Assembly: GCA_039812685.1 (NCBI GenBank)
Contig: JBDIBB010000002.1
Span: forward strand, 35,724-99,723
DNA length: 64,000 nucleotides
Reading direction: 5' to 3'
Source of the DNA: JBDIBB01 sp039812685
Lineage (GTDB): Bacteria; Acidobacteriota; Vicinamibacteria; Vicinamibacterales; JAFNAJ01
The position numbers and the translations under genes were made by a program. The notes beneath the pieces were generated by a model. The model was not told the DNA's origin. It worked only from the letters and a program-made list of their open reading frames with translations, and made no database searches. Of the stretch, positions 8,212-17,868 are shown in pieces (positions within the stretch are counted from its first letter, which is position 1; each line of letters begins with the position of its first letter).

Positions 8212-11010
8212 TCAGGATCCCTGCGCGCCCTGCAGCGTCCGCGCCGTTCCGGCCAGCGACAGGTGCGCCCGCACCACCTCCTCGCCGGCATCGAAGGCAC
8301 AGCGGAACCCCACCTTCTCCGACACGCGCTGCATGTCGCGGTTCTCGGGCAGGATGTCGGCGACGATCGCATCGAGCCCTTCGTCGCGCCCGACCTCCAC
8401 CACGCGGCGCAGCAGCTCGGTTCCAAGGCCCGAGCCCTGCCAGTCGTCACTGATCGTCACGGCGAACTCGCCGACGTTCGTGCCGCGCTGCTTGGTGAGC
8501 CGGCCCACGCCCACGATGAACGGCTGTCCCGCGGGGTCACGCCCCTCGGCCACCAGCGCCATGTCGCGGTCGTAGTCGATGAAGCAGATCCGCGTGAGCC
8601 GCTCGTGGGCGATGCGCTGCCCGAGCTTCATGATGTGGAAATAGCGGAAGTAGACCGACCGTTCCGAGAGCGTCTCGTGGAACCGGGCGATGAGCGGTTC
8701 GTCCTCGGGGCGAATCGGGCGGATGAGGAGACGCTGGCCCCGCCTGGTGGTGAACTCGCCGATGTACTGCGCGGGATACGGCCGGATCGCCGGCCGCGGC
8801 AGCTCGCCCTCGCGCACCTCGGGCCCGTGGACGACGATGCGCGCGTCGAGCGCCAGCAGCCCGTCGGATGAGGCGACGAGCGGGTTGACGTCGATCTCGC
8901 GGATCCATGGCTGCTCGACCACGAGGTGGCTGAAGCGCACGAGCAGCTGATCGAGTGCGTCGAGATCGACCGAGGGCTCGCCGGCCCCGCCCTTCAGCGC
9001 GTCGAGCACGCGTGTGTGCTCCATCAGCCGGCGCGCCAGCGTGGTGTTGAGCGGCGGCAGGCCCAGCGCGCGATCGCGCGAGGCCTCCACGTACTTGCCG
9101 CCCTGTCCGAAGAGCAGCACAGGCCCGAACTGCGGGTCCGGCGACGCGCCGAGAATCAGCTCGTGGCCGTCGAGCTTCACCATCGGCTGAACGGTGACGC
9201 CCTGGAAGTGCCCCTCTCCCGCGTGCTCGGCCACGGCCCGCGCGATGCCGTCGAAGCCGGTCCGCACGGCGGCTTCGTCGCCGAGACCAAGCCGCACGCC
9301 GCCGGCGCGGCGCTTGTGCGCGATCGTCGGCGAGTGCACCTTGAGCACGACCGGGAAGCCCAGACCGATGGCGTGTGACACCGCCTCGTCTGCGGTGCGC
9401 GCCACCAGCGTCTCGACGACGGGGATCCCGTAGGCGGCCAGCACGGCCTTGGACTCGGCCTCGGTGAGTTGCGTGCGGCCCGAGGCGCGTGCGCCGAGCA
9501 GCACGGCTTCCGCCCGGCCCTTCGCGCGGGCGTGCGCGCCGTCCTGCCCGCCCGGCAGCACCGGTGTCTCGTAGAGCGCGCGCAGACTGCGGCTGTGCCG
9601 CCACATGTAGGCGAACATGCGGGCCGCGGTGTCGGGATACGGAAAGGTCGGCACGCCGTGACGGTTGAGGATCCCGACGCCATCGGCCACGCCGGGTCCG
9701 CCCATCCAGCTTGCGAGCACCGGCTTGCCGGGGACCGTCGCCAGCGCCCCGATCCGCCCGGCGGTCGCGGTCGGGTCGGTGGCGGCCTGCGGCGCGAGGA
9801 TCACGAGCAGGCCATCGCTGCCGGGGTCCTTCGCGGCCGCCTCCAGCACGCGCGCGTAGCGCTCGGGGGTGGCCTCGCCGAGCACGTCGATCGGGTTGCC
9901 GCGGCTCCAGGTCGCGGGCAGCAGCGTGTCGAGCGCGGCCACCGTCGCCTCGCCGAGTTCGGCGAGTTGCCCGCCGCTGCCGACCAGGGCGTCCACGGCC
10001 AGCACGCCGGGGCCGCCCGCGTTGGTGACGACCGTGAGGCGGGGCCCGCGCGGTCGGGGCTGCTTCGAGAGCACCTCGGCCATGTAGAACAACTCGGCAA
10101 CCGAGTCGACGCGCAGCACTCCCGATCGGCGCAGCGCGGCGTCCAGCACGTCGTCGCTGCCGGTGAGCGCGCCGGTGTGGCTGGCCGCGGCCCGGGCGGC
10201 CGCGGCGGTGCGTCCCGCCTTCATCACGATGATCGGCTTGGTGAGCGCCACCTCACGCGCGGCCGACAGGAAGTAGCGCGCGTCGCCGATCGACTCCATG
10301 TAGATGACGATGCTGCGCGTGCGCGCGTCGTGGCCGAAGTAGTCGATCAGGTCGCCCCAGCCGACGTCGGCCATCGAGCCCACCGACACGAAGTGGCTGA
10401 AGCCCACGTTCTCGCTGAAGCTCCAGTCGAGCACCGCGGCGCACAGCGCGCCGCTCTGGCTGATGAACGCGACGCTGCCGGGCCGCGCCATGCCCGCCGC
10501 GAAGCTGGCGTTGAGCCCGGTCACCGTCGACATCACGCCGAGGCAGTTCGGGCCGACCACGCGCATGCGATGGGCACGCGCGCGGGCGGTCAACTCCCGC
10601 TCGAGCGCCAGACCTCCTTCGCCCGCCTCGCGAAACCCCGCCGACACCACGATCGCGGCCGATACGCCGATGGCCCCGCATCCGGAGACCACGTCGGGCA
10701 CGGCCTGCGCCGGCGTCACCACCACCGCGAGGTCGGGCACCTCCGGCAGGTCGGTGACCGACGCGTACGCGCGGATGCCGAGCACGTGGCTCCGCTTCGG
10801 GTTCACCGGGAACACCGTGCCGCCGAACGGGCTGCCGATCAGGTTCCAGAGGATCGCGCGACCCACGCTGCCGGCCGCTTCGCTCGCGCCGATGACGGCC
10901 ACACCCCTGGGGCGGAAGATGGCGTCCAGCGGCAGGCGCGGATGTCCGGTCGCGCGTGGCTTCAGCGGCTTGCCGGTGTCGCCCTGCGCAGGCGGAAGCA
11001 CGGAGCTCAT
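8212..11010 (-). CDS. ADP-forming acyl-CoA synthetase-GNAT fusion (Pat-like protein acetyltransferase)
   Basis: 932 residues with the domain order of PatZ/Pka: CoA-binding domain (about 25-150, VAVIGASEAAGSVGRAI), succinyl-CoA-synthetase-like domains (about 155-480), ATP-grasp (about 500-730, FPVVLKVHSP), and a C-terminal GNAT domain (about 765-925, WQGSGLGTELLRRV as the acetyl-CoA loop). Such proteins acetylate lysines of acetyl-CoA synthetase and other enzymes. His278 in ASHTGAL corresponds to the phosphohistidine of active ADP-forming acetyl-CoA synthetases, so the ligase half may be functional. ATG 11010 is the first start giving the family N-terminus. The gene is divergent from the DinB gene. 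Confidence 0.85.
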   Translation of the reverse strand: MSSVLPPAQGDTGKPLKPRATGHPRLPLDAIFRPRGVAVIGASEAAGSVGRAILWNLIGSPFGGTVFPVNPKRSHVLGIRAYASVTDLPEVPDLAVVVTPAQAVPDVVSGCGAIGVSAAIVVSAGFREAGEGGLALERELTARARAHRMRVVGPNCLGVMSTVTGLNASFAAGMARPGSVAFISQSGALCAAVLDWSFSENVGFSHFVSVGSMADVGWGDLIDYFGHDARTRSIVIYMESIGDARYFLSAAREVALTKPIIVMKAGRTAAAARAAASHTGALTGSDDVLDAALRRSGVLRVDSVAELFYMAEVLSKQPRPRGPRLTVVTNAGGPGVLAVDALVGSGGQLAELGEATVAALDTLLPATWSRGNPIDVLGEATPERYARVLEAAAKDPGSDGLLVILAPQAATDPTATAGRIGALATVPGKPVLASWMGGPGVADGVGILNRHGVPTFPYPDTAARMFAYMWRHSRSLRALYETPVLPGGQDGAHARAKGRAEAVLLGARASGRTQLTEAESKAVLAAYGIPVVETLVARTADEAVSHAIGLGFPVVLKVHSPTIAHKRRAGGVRLGLGDEAAVRTGFDGIARAVAEHAGEGHFQGVTVQPMVKLDGHELILGASPDPQFGPVLLFGQGGKYVEASRDRALGLPPLNTTLARRLMEHTRVLDALKGGAGEPSVDLDALDQLLVRFSHLVVEQPWIREIDVNPLVASSDGLLALDARIVVHGPEVREGELPRPAIRPYPAQYIGEFTTRRGQRLLIRPIRPEDEPLIARFHETLSERSVYFRYFHIMKLGQRIAHERLTRICFIDYDRDMALVAEGRDPAGQPFIVGVGRLTKQRGTNVGEFAVTISDDWQGSGLGTELLRRVVEVGRDEGLDAIVADILPENRDMQRVSEKVGFRCAFDAGEEVVRAHLSLAGTARTLQGAQGS

Positions 11011-11212
11011 GATGGCGTCGCCTCCGGGGGCTCGCGCGGCCGCACGGCGCCTGGCGGCGCCGCCGGGGCCGGCGATGCTCACAGCATACCGCCGCGCGCC
11101 GGCGCCCCGGCCTTCGCCACCGCGCGCCGCGCAGTATACTTGCGGCGCACCTGCTGACAGCTTCCGCCTGCGGAGACCCGCTGCCCCGCCGGGGCGGCCA
11201 GGAGGGCCGGAG

Positions 11213-11713
11213 ATGGCCATCAAGGACGCGCTGCTGCCGGAGTTCGATCGCGAGATGGCGGTCACACGGACACTGCTGGCCCGCACGCCCCTGGAAGAGG
11301 CCGACTGGCGGCCGCATCCGCGGTCGATGTCGCTCGGGTCGCTGGCCGGCCACCTCGTCGACATCCCGGGCTGGGCGCCGGTGATCCTGCAGCAGGATCG
11401 CTTCGTCATGAACGAGGACGGTGACGGGGCCGCATCGAAGTACACGAGCACGGACGCGATGCTGGCGGATTTCGATCGCAACGTCGCGAGGGCGCGCGAG
11501 CTGATCGATGCCGCCGGCGACGCCCACCTCGTGCAGCCGTGGACGCTCGAGCAGGACGGCGAGACGCTGCTGACCATGCCGCGCCTCGCCGTGGTGCGCG
11601 CGTTCCTCTTCAGCCATGCCATCCACCACCGCGGCCAGCTCTCGGTCTACCTGCGGCTGCGCGAGGTGAGAATCCCGTCGATCTACGGGCCGAGCGCAGA
11701 CGATCCCCTCTGA
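11213..11713 (+). CDS. DinB-family protein
   Basis: 166 residues, four-helix DinB/YfiT fold. The three-histidine metal site is visible: His in LAGHLVDIPGW (about residue 47), and SHAIHHRGQLSVYLR near residues 129-134. Family members are metal-dependent thiol transferases or hydrolases in stress and detoxification, mostly uncharacterised. ATG 11213 is preceded by GGAGGGCCGG, a good ribosome binding site. A TATACT box at 11135-11140 could be the -10 of its promoter, giving a leader of about 65 nt. It is the first gene of a run of five plus-strand genes. Confidence 0.85.
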   Translation: MAIKDALLPEFDREMAVTRTLLARTPLEEADWRPHPRSMSLGSLAGHLVDIPGWAPVILQQDRFVMNEDGDGAASKYTSTDAMLADFDRNVARARELIDAAGDAHLVQPWTLEQDGETLLTMPRLAVVRAFLFSHAIHHRGQLSVYLRLREVRIPSIYGPSADDPL

Positions 11714-11740
11714 GGCCGGTGTCCCGCCACAGCCCCGCGA

Positions 11741-12343
11741 GTGTCCCGCGTGACCTTCGTCATCAAACAGTACGCCCTGGAGCAGGGCGCTCTCGAAATC
11801 GCCTACATCGAGGAGTTCGTGCCCGAGTTCCCGCGCCGCAAGACCGCGCAGGAAATCGTCTCGCGGCTCTCGGGTCGGCAACACCTGATCCTCATGGCCG
11901 AGGCGGCGCTGCCCCACGATTCCGCGCAGGTGGTGCCGGTGGCTTACAAGGTGAGCCATCACCTGCGCGCCGACGAGGACGATCCGACGCTGGCCGATCT
12001 GGCCGCGAGGCTGGCAGGCCACGTGAACCTGCGCGGCCGCAGGGTGCTCTACAGCTGGATCGGCGGCACACGGAGCGACTGGCGCGGCCGGGGGTTCTTC
12101 CGCGCGCTGAGCGAGGAACAGGAGACGTGGGCCCTGGCCGCGGGCTTCGACGAGATCGTCGTCAAGACGAAGAACCGCTACTACGACATGCGCAGCACGC
12201 TCGACGCGCTGCGCTACGACGTCGTCAAGTTCGAGCCGTGTCCGGCCGATATGGCGGAAGCGAAGGTCTACCTGCGCAAGCGGCTCGGCACCGACGTCGT
12301 CGACGCGCACCGGAGCGCACGCACGGTGATTCAGGTGGGATGA
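11741..12343 (+). CDS. GNAT-family N-acetyltransferase
   Basis: 200 residues. SDWRGRGFFRALSEEQETWA is the acetyl-CoA pyrophosphate loop (R-G-x-G-x), preceded by the strand VLYSWIGG and followed by FDEIVVKTKNRYYDMRSTL, a typical end of the fold. Substrate unknown. GTG 11741 lies 27 nt after the DinB stop; a second GTG three codons later is also possible. Its stop overlaps the start of the PilZ gene (ATGA), so the two are coupled. Confidence 0.75.
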   Translation: MSRVTFVIKQYALEQGALEIAYIEEFVPEFPRRKTAQEIVSRLSGRQHLILMAEAALPHDSAQVVPVAYKVSHHLRADEDDPTLADLAARLAGHVNLRGRRVLYSWIGGTRSDWRGRGFFRALSEEQETWALAAGFDEIVVKTKNRYYDMRSTLDALRYDVVKFEPCPADMAEAKVYLRKRLGTDVVDAHRSARTVIQVG

Positions 12344-12726
12344 GCACGGCGCCGGGCGGCCGGAAGGACCCTGACGTGGCGACGTTGGACTGGGGGCGCG
12401 AGCGGCGTCGCTTTGCGCGCGTGGATCTGCTGGCCGATCTGCAGGGCCACGTCGTCACCCTCGATGACGCGGTCGTGGTGCGCCAGATCTCGGACGGCGG
12501 CGCGACCATCGAGACCACCGCGCCGCTCTCGCCGCACGTCGACCACGACTTCCGGCTCGGCGTCGACGGCCGTTCGGCCATCGTGCACGCCCGCGTGCGC
12601 CACAGCCGTGTGCGGATCGCCGGCGACACGGTCGCCTACGTCGCGGGCATCGAGTTCCTCGATCCGGACGAAGAAGCGCGGGCAATCATCGGCGCAATCC
12701 TCCAGCGGGCGGCCGCCGGCCGGTGA
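12340..12726 (+). CDS. PilZ-domain protein
   Basis: 128 residues, a single PilZ domain. RERRRFARVDL (about residue 20) supplies the RxxxR cyclic-di-GMP arginines and VRQISDGGATIET is the D/N-x-S-x-x-G box with ISDGG. It may bind c-di-GMP and act as an adaptor, but with no effector domain the target is unknown. Start overlaps the GNAT stop by 4 nt. A second PilZ gene follows ispG. Confidence 0.8.
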   Translation: MSTAPGGRKDPDVATLDWGRERRRFARVDLLADLQGHVVTLDDAVVVRQISDGGATIETTAPLSPHVDHDFRLGVDGRSAIVHARVRHSRVRIAGDTVAYVAGIEFLDPDEEARAIIGAILQRAAAGR

Positions 12727-12777
12727 CGCGCGGGTGATACCATTTCAGGCGGTCCGGCCGGGCCGGGCCGCTCCACC

Positions 12778-14019
<1,242 letters not shown>

Positions 14020-14021
14020 CC

Positions 14022-14375
14022 ATGGGCGCCGAACGCCGCGGTTCGCCGCGCATCGAGATCGTCAGGCACGTCGCCGGACGCGCCGTCCCGGTCAACGGCT
14101 ACGTCCGCGTCACCGAGATGAGCCTGGGCGGCATGCTGATTGAGACCGACGCGGAACTCTCGCCGCGCGGCCTCCACGAGTTCCGCCTGAAGCTCGTCGA
14201 CGGGAAGGAAACCCTCGTGCGCGGGCAGATCGTGCACGGCCGGTTCGACACCCGGTACGGCGGCGTGAAGTACACCCTCGGCGTGCAGTTCGCGTTCGTC
14301 CCGGTCGAGTCGGCCGAGGTCATCCGACGCTTCATCCTCGAAGCGAAGGCGGCGCCGCTCTCGCCGGCGACCTGA
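14022..14375 (+). CDS. PilZ-domain protein
   Basis: 117 residues. ERRGSPRIEIVRH carries the RxxxR-type arginines and VTEMSLGGMLIET is the MSxGG box; LGVQFAFVP is the last strand. Probably a c-di-GMP-binding adaptor. It starts 2 nt after the ispG stop, so it is almost certainly co-transcribed with it. It converges with the TIG protein gene, 15 nt apart. Confidence 0.8.
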   Translation: MGAERRGSPRIEIVRHVAGRAVPVNGYVRVTEMSLGGMLIETDAELSPRGLHEFRLKLVDGKETLVRGQIVHGRFDTRYGGVKYTLGVQFAFVPVESAEVIRRFILEAKAAPLSPAT

Positions 14376-14390
14376 CCGCGCCGGCGTCAC

Positions 14391-16781
14391 TCAGGGGTGC
14401 ATCGCCGCGGCCACCGGCGCGGGAGCCACCGCCGCGGGCATCGTGTTGGCATCGGCGGGAGGACCGGTGAGCGGCGTGGCCAGCGCATCGGTGCCGGCGG
14501 CCCACCACTGCCCGAGCGCGTCCCAGTAGGTGGCGCATTCCACGACGAGTTGCGGCGGCGTGTCGCCGAGCCCTTCCACGAGCGCGCCGAACCGCCGCTC
14601 GCGCGCTATCTGAAAGTCCATGCCGACGGCGACGCTCAGACGGCTGTGTCCGGGCACCCGGAAGATCTTCGGCGCGGTGGTGCCATCCTCGAACAGCAGC
14701 GTGACGCGCACGTCGGCGTCGGTGGCCGACGTGTTGGCCAGCAGCACGTAGGTCGCGGTCTGCCGCGGGCCGCCTTCCTCACCCTGGGCGACGGCCCAGC
14801 GCGAGGCGGTCGCGGTGGCGCCCGGCGCGTTGTGCGCCTCGGTCCAGCCACCGACGCCCGGCCACCACATCGATCGCTCCACGATGACCGGCACGCCGTT
14901 GGTCACCCTGATCGTCGTCGAGACGGCGGTGTCGGCGAGCTGCGGATCCTCGTAGTTGACCCAGATGTTGCGCCGGCTGTTCGGACCGACCTCGTACGCC
15001 TTCTCGATCGTCCGGCCGTCGGGGAGGAGGTAGGTGGCCGTGATCCCGGCGGCCTGGTCTCCGGGGTTCGCAATCAGCACGAACAGGTCGAAGAAGCGGC
15101 CGGTCGCGCCCTCGGCGAGGAACCACTCCAGGCTGGGCTCCAGCACGCCGGCGCTGTTGTGGCCCGCGCCAAACGGCTGATCCGGCACGTAGAGATACAT
15201 CGATCGCTCGGCGATGATCGGCACACCGTTGGTGGACGTGATCACCGCCGAGACGTCGGTGAGCGCCAGCGCCTCGTCCTCGAGATCCACCCAGATGGTG
15301 TAACGGCTCCTGGCAGGGACCTTGTACGACTTGACGATCGGCGCGCCCTCTGGCAGCAGGTAGCGAATCTCGATGGTGGCCGCCGCGTCCTCCGGGTTCT
15401 GGAGGAGGTAGAAGAGATCGAAGCCGCTGTGGGTGGCGCCCTCCGCGAAGTACCAGCGCGTGGCCGCGTGCTCGATCGCGGTCTCGGCATGACCGCCGTA
15501 GCCCGTCTCGTCCCACCACATCCGGCGGTCGACGACCACAAGGGCGTCGGCTTCGACGGTGGTCGAGAACGTCAGGTCCGCGAGGGCGGGCAGGTCGCGC
15601 GCGTTCACGGTTGCGCGTGCCCAGGAGGCCAGCGTGAGCGGCAGCGTCGCCCGCGTCGCGTCGCTGGTGAAGAACGTCAGGACCACCGTCACCGGATTGG
15701 GCGAAGGATTGACGAGCGAGAATTCGGTCGTGAAGAACGGGGAGTTCACGCCTTCGGCGAAGTAGCGGCGGAACGTTCCGCGCGGATGCGTGCCCTGCCG
15801 GAACTCGTCGACGTTGCTGATGAGGTCGCCGTCGGGATCCCCGAGCGCGCCGTCCTCTCCGGCGGCGCTGTTGGGATCCAGACCATAGCGGTGCTCCCAC
15901 CAGTCGGGCAACCCGTCGCCGTCGGTATCGGCGCCCGCGTCGTCGTCCACGTAGGTGAACGCCTGGGCGCTGCCCGTCTCACCCGACGGGTTGCGCACGG
16001 CCACCGCGACGGGCCCGCGCGCGTGCGGCGGCGTCACCGCCGTGATCGTGCGCGCGTCGACGACGACCACGTCGGCGGCCGCCGCGCCCCCGAAGGTCAC
16101 CGTCGCGCCAGCCCTGAACTCGTCGCCGGCGATCGTCACGCGCAGGCCGCCCTCCGTGAGTCCCGACTTCGGCGACACCTCACGCACGCGCACTGGCGGC
16201 GGCGTGAAGGTGAAACCGCCGGCCAGCGGCGGGCTGGAGAGCCCGTTGGCGGCCGCCACCACCTCGACCACCCCTGCCGCGTGCGGGGGCGTGACGGCGG
16301 TGGCCGTCGTCGCGTTGAGCACCGTCACACCAACCGCCGGGACACCGCCCAGCGTGAGCGTGAGGCCCGCGACGAAGCCGGTTCCCTTGACGCTGATGGC
16401 CGTCCCGCCGCTGCTCGGACCCGACGATGGTGTGATGCTGGTCACCGTCGGAGCGACGGGCGCTGCGGCGGGAACCAGCGCCGTCACCTCCTCCGAGTAG
16501 GCGCTCGTCAGTCCGCTGGTGTTGTAGGCCTGGACGGCGAAGTAGTAGCGTGTGCCGGAGGCCAGCTCGTCCACGGGCGCAGCCACCACGTTGCCGACGT
16601 CACGCGACTGCGTGTAGAGACCCGGCTGCGTGCCCCAGGACACGATGTAGCCCGCGAGATCGCTTTCCACGTTGGGATCCCAGGCCACGGTGACACTGCC
16701 CGCCTGTGCGGTTCCGGTGAGGAAGAACAGGAGGAGGACAAGACGGCCGAGGCGGGCTCCCGGGCGGAGCGAGCGGACCAT
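14391..16781 (-). CDS. Secreted multidomain protein: FnIII, two IPT/TIG domains, Ca-binding segment, four C-terminal repeats
   Basis: 796 residues. Signal peptide at 1-27 (RLVLLLFFLTGTAQAG). Then a fibronectin III-like domain (about 28-110, SVTVAWDPNVESDLAGY), two IPT/TIG domains (about 115-200 and 203-285, each with the VTSITPSSGP/VREVSPKSGL opening), and an acidic segment with DTDGDGLPDWWE and GDPDGD, a thrombospondin-3/dockerin-like calcium site. The rest is four tandem repeats of about 105 residues that begin RYFAEG, RWYFAEGA, EWFLAEGA and RWAVAQGE and end with a GVPII/VxERSMW segment. No enzyme motif is seen; an adhesive or surface-layer role is likely. ATG 16781 begins the signal peptide. 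Confidence 0.8.
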   Translation of the reverse strand: MVRSLRPGARLGRLVLLLFFLTGTAQAGSVTVAWDPNVESDLAGYIVSWGTQPGLYTQSRDVGNVVAAPVDELASGTRYYFAVQAYNTSGLTSAYSEEVTALVPAAAPVAPTVTSITPSSGPSSGGTAISVKGTGFVAGLTLTLGGVPAVGVTVLNATTATAVTPPHAAGVVEVVAAANGLSSPPLAGGFTFTPPPVRVREVSPKSGLTEGGLRVTIAGDEFRAGATVTFGGAAAADVVVVDARTITAVTPPHARGPVAVAVRNPSGETGSAQAFTYVDDDAGADTDGDGLPDWWEHRYGLDPNSAAGEDGALGDPDGDLISNVDEFRQGTHPRGTFRRYFAEGVNSPFFTTEFSLVNPSPNPVTVVLTFFTSDATRATLPLTLASWARATVNARDLPALADLTFSTTVEADALVVVDRRMWWDETGYGGHAETAIEHAATRWYFAEGATHSGFDLFYLLQNPEDAAATIEIRYLLPEGAPIVKSYKVPARSRYTIWVDLEDEALALTDVSAVITSTNGVPIIAERSMYLYVPDQPFGAGHNSAGVLEPSLEWFLAEGATGRFFDLFVLIANPGDQAAGITATYLLPDGRTIEKAYEVGPNSRRNIWVNYEDPQLADTAVSTTIRVTNGVPVIVERSMWWPGVGGWTEAHNAPGATATASRWAVAQGEEGGPRQTATYVLLANTSATDADVRVTLLFEDGTTAPKIFRVPGHSRLSVAVGMDFQIARERRFGALVEGLGDTPPQLVVECATYWDALGQWWAAGTDALATPLTGPPADANTMPAAVAPAPVAAAMHP

Positions 16782-16882
16782 GCCCGACGCCTTGCGCAAC
16801 CCGCATGCCCCAGGGCGCGTGCCGGAGATCCGCCGATTCCGGCCAGAAACGTGCAATCATCGGCCGGGGCCCGTGGCGAAGC

Positions 16883-16898
16883 CTTACGGTTCCGTAAG
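16883..16898. promoter_or_regulatory. Dyad in divergent promoter region
   Basis: CTTACGG-TT-CCGTAAG is a perfect 7-2-7 inverted repeat in the 259-nt space between the divergent TIG-protein and DUF4097 genes. It is less GC-rich than its surroundings and looks like an operator; the factor is unknown. Confidence 0.4.
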
Positions 16899-17040
16899 CG
16901 GGATCCCGTTCCTGCGGCTGTCGGGCCGCGGCGACGGGCCCGCCCGGACCGCCGCCGGACCCGGGCGCCGGCACCCTCGGCCATGAACCCCTGGATGGAC
17001 GACACCGTCTATGCACGGCGTGAAAGGGAGAGGTCACCGC

Positions 17041-17838
17041 ATGCGATTCGCCCGCCAACACCTGCTCGGTCTGGCCGCCGCCGTCCTCGTCACCTGGCCG
17101 CTGACGGCCTGCGAACTCACCACCGCCTCTTTTCGTGCCGAGGCGCGCGACCAGTGGGACAGGACCTTCACGCTGGCCGCCAACGGCCAGTTCGAACTGG
17201 AGAACACGAACGGGGGCATCGAGGTCGAGCGCACCGACGGCAGCCAGGTGCAGGTGCAGGCGGAGCGCATCGCCAGGGCCTCGAGCGAGGAGGCCGCACG
17301 TGAACTGCTGAAGAAGGTGGACATCGTCGTGGATGCCGGCGAGAACCGCGTCCGGCTCCGCACGAAGACGCCCCCTGGCTGGAACCTGGGCGGCGTCGAG
17401 GTGAAGTACCTCGTGAAAGTTCCCGCGGGCATCGCGGTGAAGGTCGAGAACACGAACGGGCGTGTCCGGCTGAACGGCCTCGATGGCCCGGTGGAGGCCA
17501 CCACGACCAACGGCGGCGTGTCGGGTCAGGGTCTGAGCGGTCGCGTGCGGGCATCGACCACCAACGGCGGCGTCGATCTCACCGTGACCGCCGTGCACCC
17601 CGACGGTGTCGAGTTGTCAACCACCAACGGCGGCGTGTCCCTGACGCTGCCGGCCACGGCCAGGGCCGACATCTCCGCGAGTTGCACCAACGGCGGCATT
17701 TCGACGTCGGGCCTGTCGGTGGAGACCACCGAGTCGTCGCGGCGCCGCCTCGAGGGCCGGCTCAACGGGGGCGGGCCCAGGGTGCGCCTGGAAACGGTCA
17801 ACGGCGGCGTTCGCCTGTCGGGCGGCGCGGCCAACTGA
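17041..17838 (+). CDS. DUF4097-family lipoprotein
   Basis: 265 residues. The N-terminus ends its signal with WPLTACE, a lipobox, so the mature protein is probably lipid-anchored. The rest is a right-handed beta-helix-like DUF4097 domain with TTNGGV or close variants (NTNGGI, NTNGRV, CTNGGI, VNGGV) recurring nine or so times. The family often sits next to anti-sigma or envelope-stress genes; its molecular role is unknown. ATG 17041 has AAAGGGAGAGG upstream. Confidence 0.8.
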   Translation: MRFARQHLLGLAAAVLVTWPLTACELTTASFRAEARDQWDRTFTLAANGQFELENTNGGIEVERTDGSQVQVQAERIARASSEEAARELLKKVDIVVDAGENRVRLRTKTPPGWNLGGVEVKYLVKVPAGIAVKVENTNGRVRLNGLDGPVEATTTNGGVSGQGLSGRVRASTTNGGVDLTVTAVHPDGVELSTTNGGVSLTLPATARADISASCTNGGISTSGLSVETTESSRRRLEGRLNGGGPRVRLETVNGGVRLSGGAAN

Positions 17839-17868
17839 GCCGGGAGGGACCGCCACCGGCTCTTCGCG

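Noticed and set aside
11011..11622. Very long minus-strand frame extending the acyl-CoA synthetase gene upstream
   Set aside because: It runs antisense through the DinB gene and lacks family similarity; long open antisense frames are expected at this GC content.
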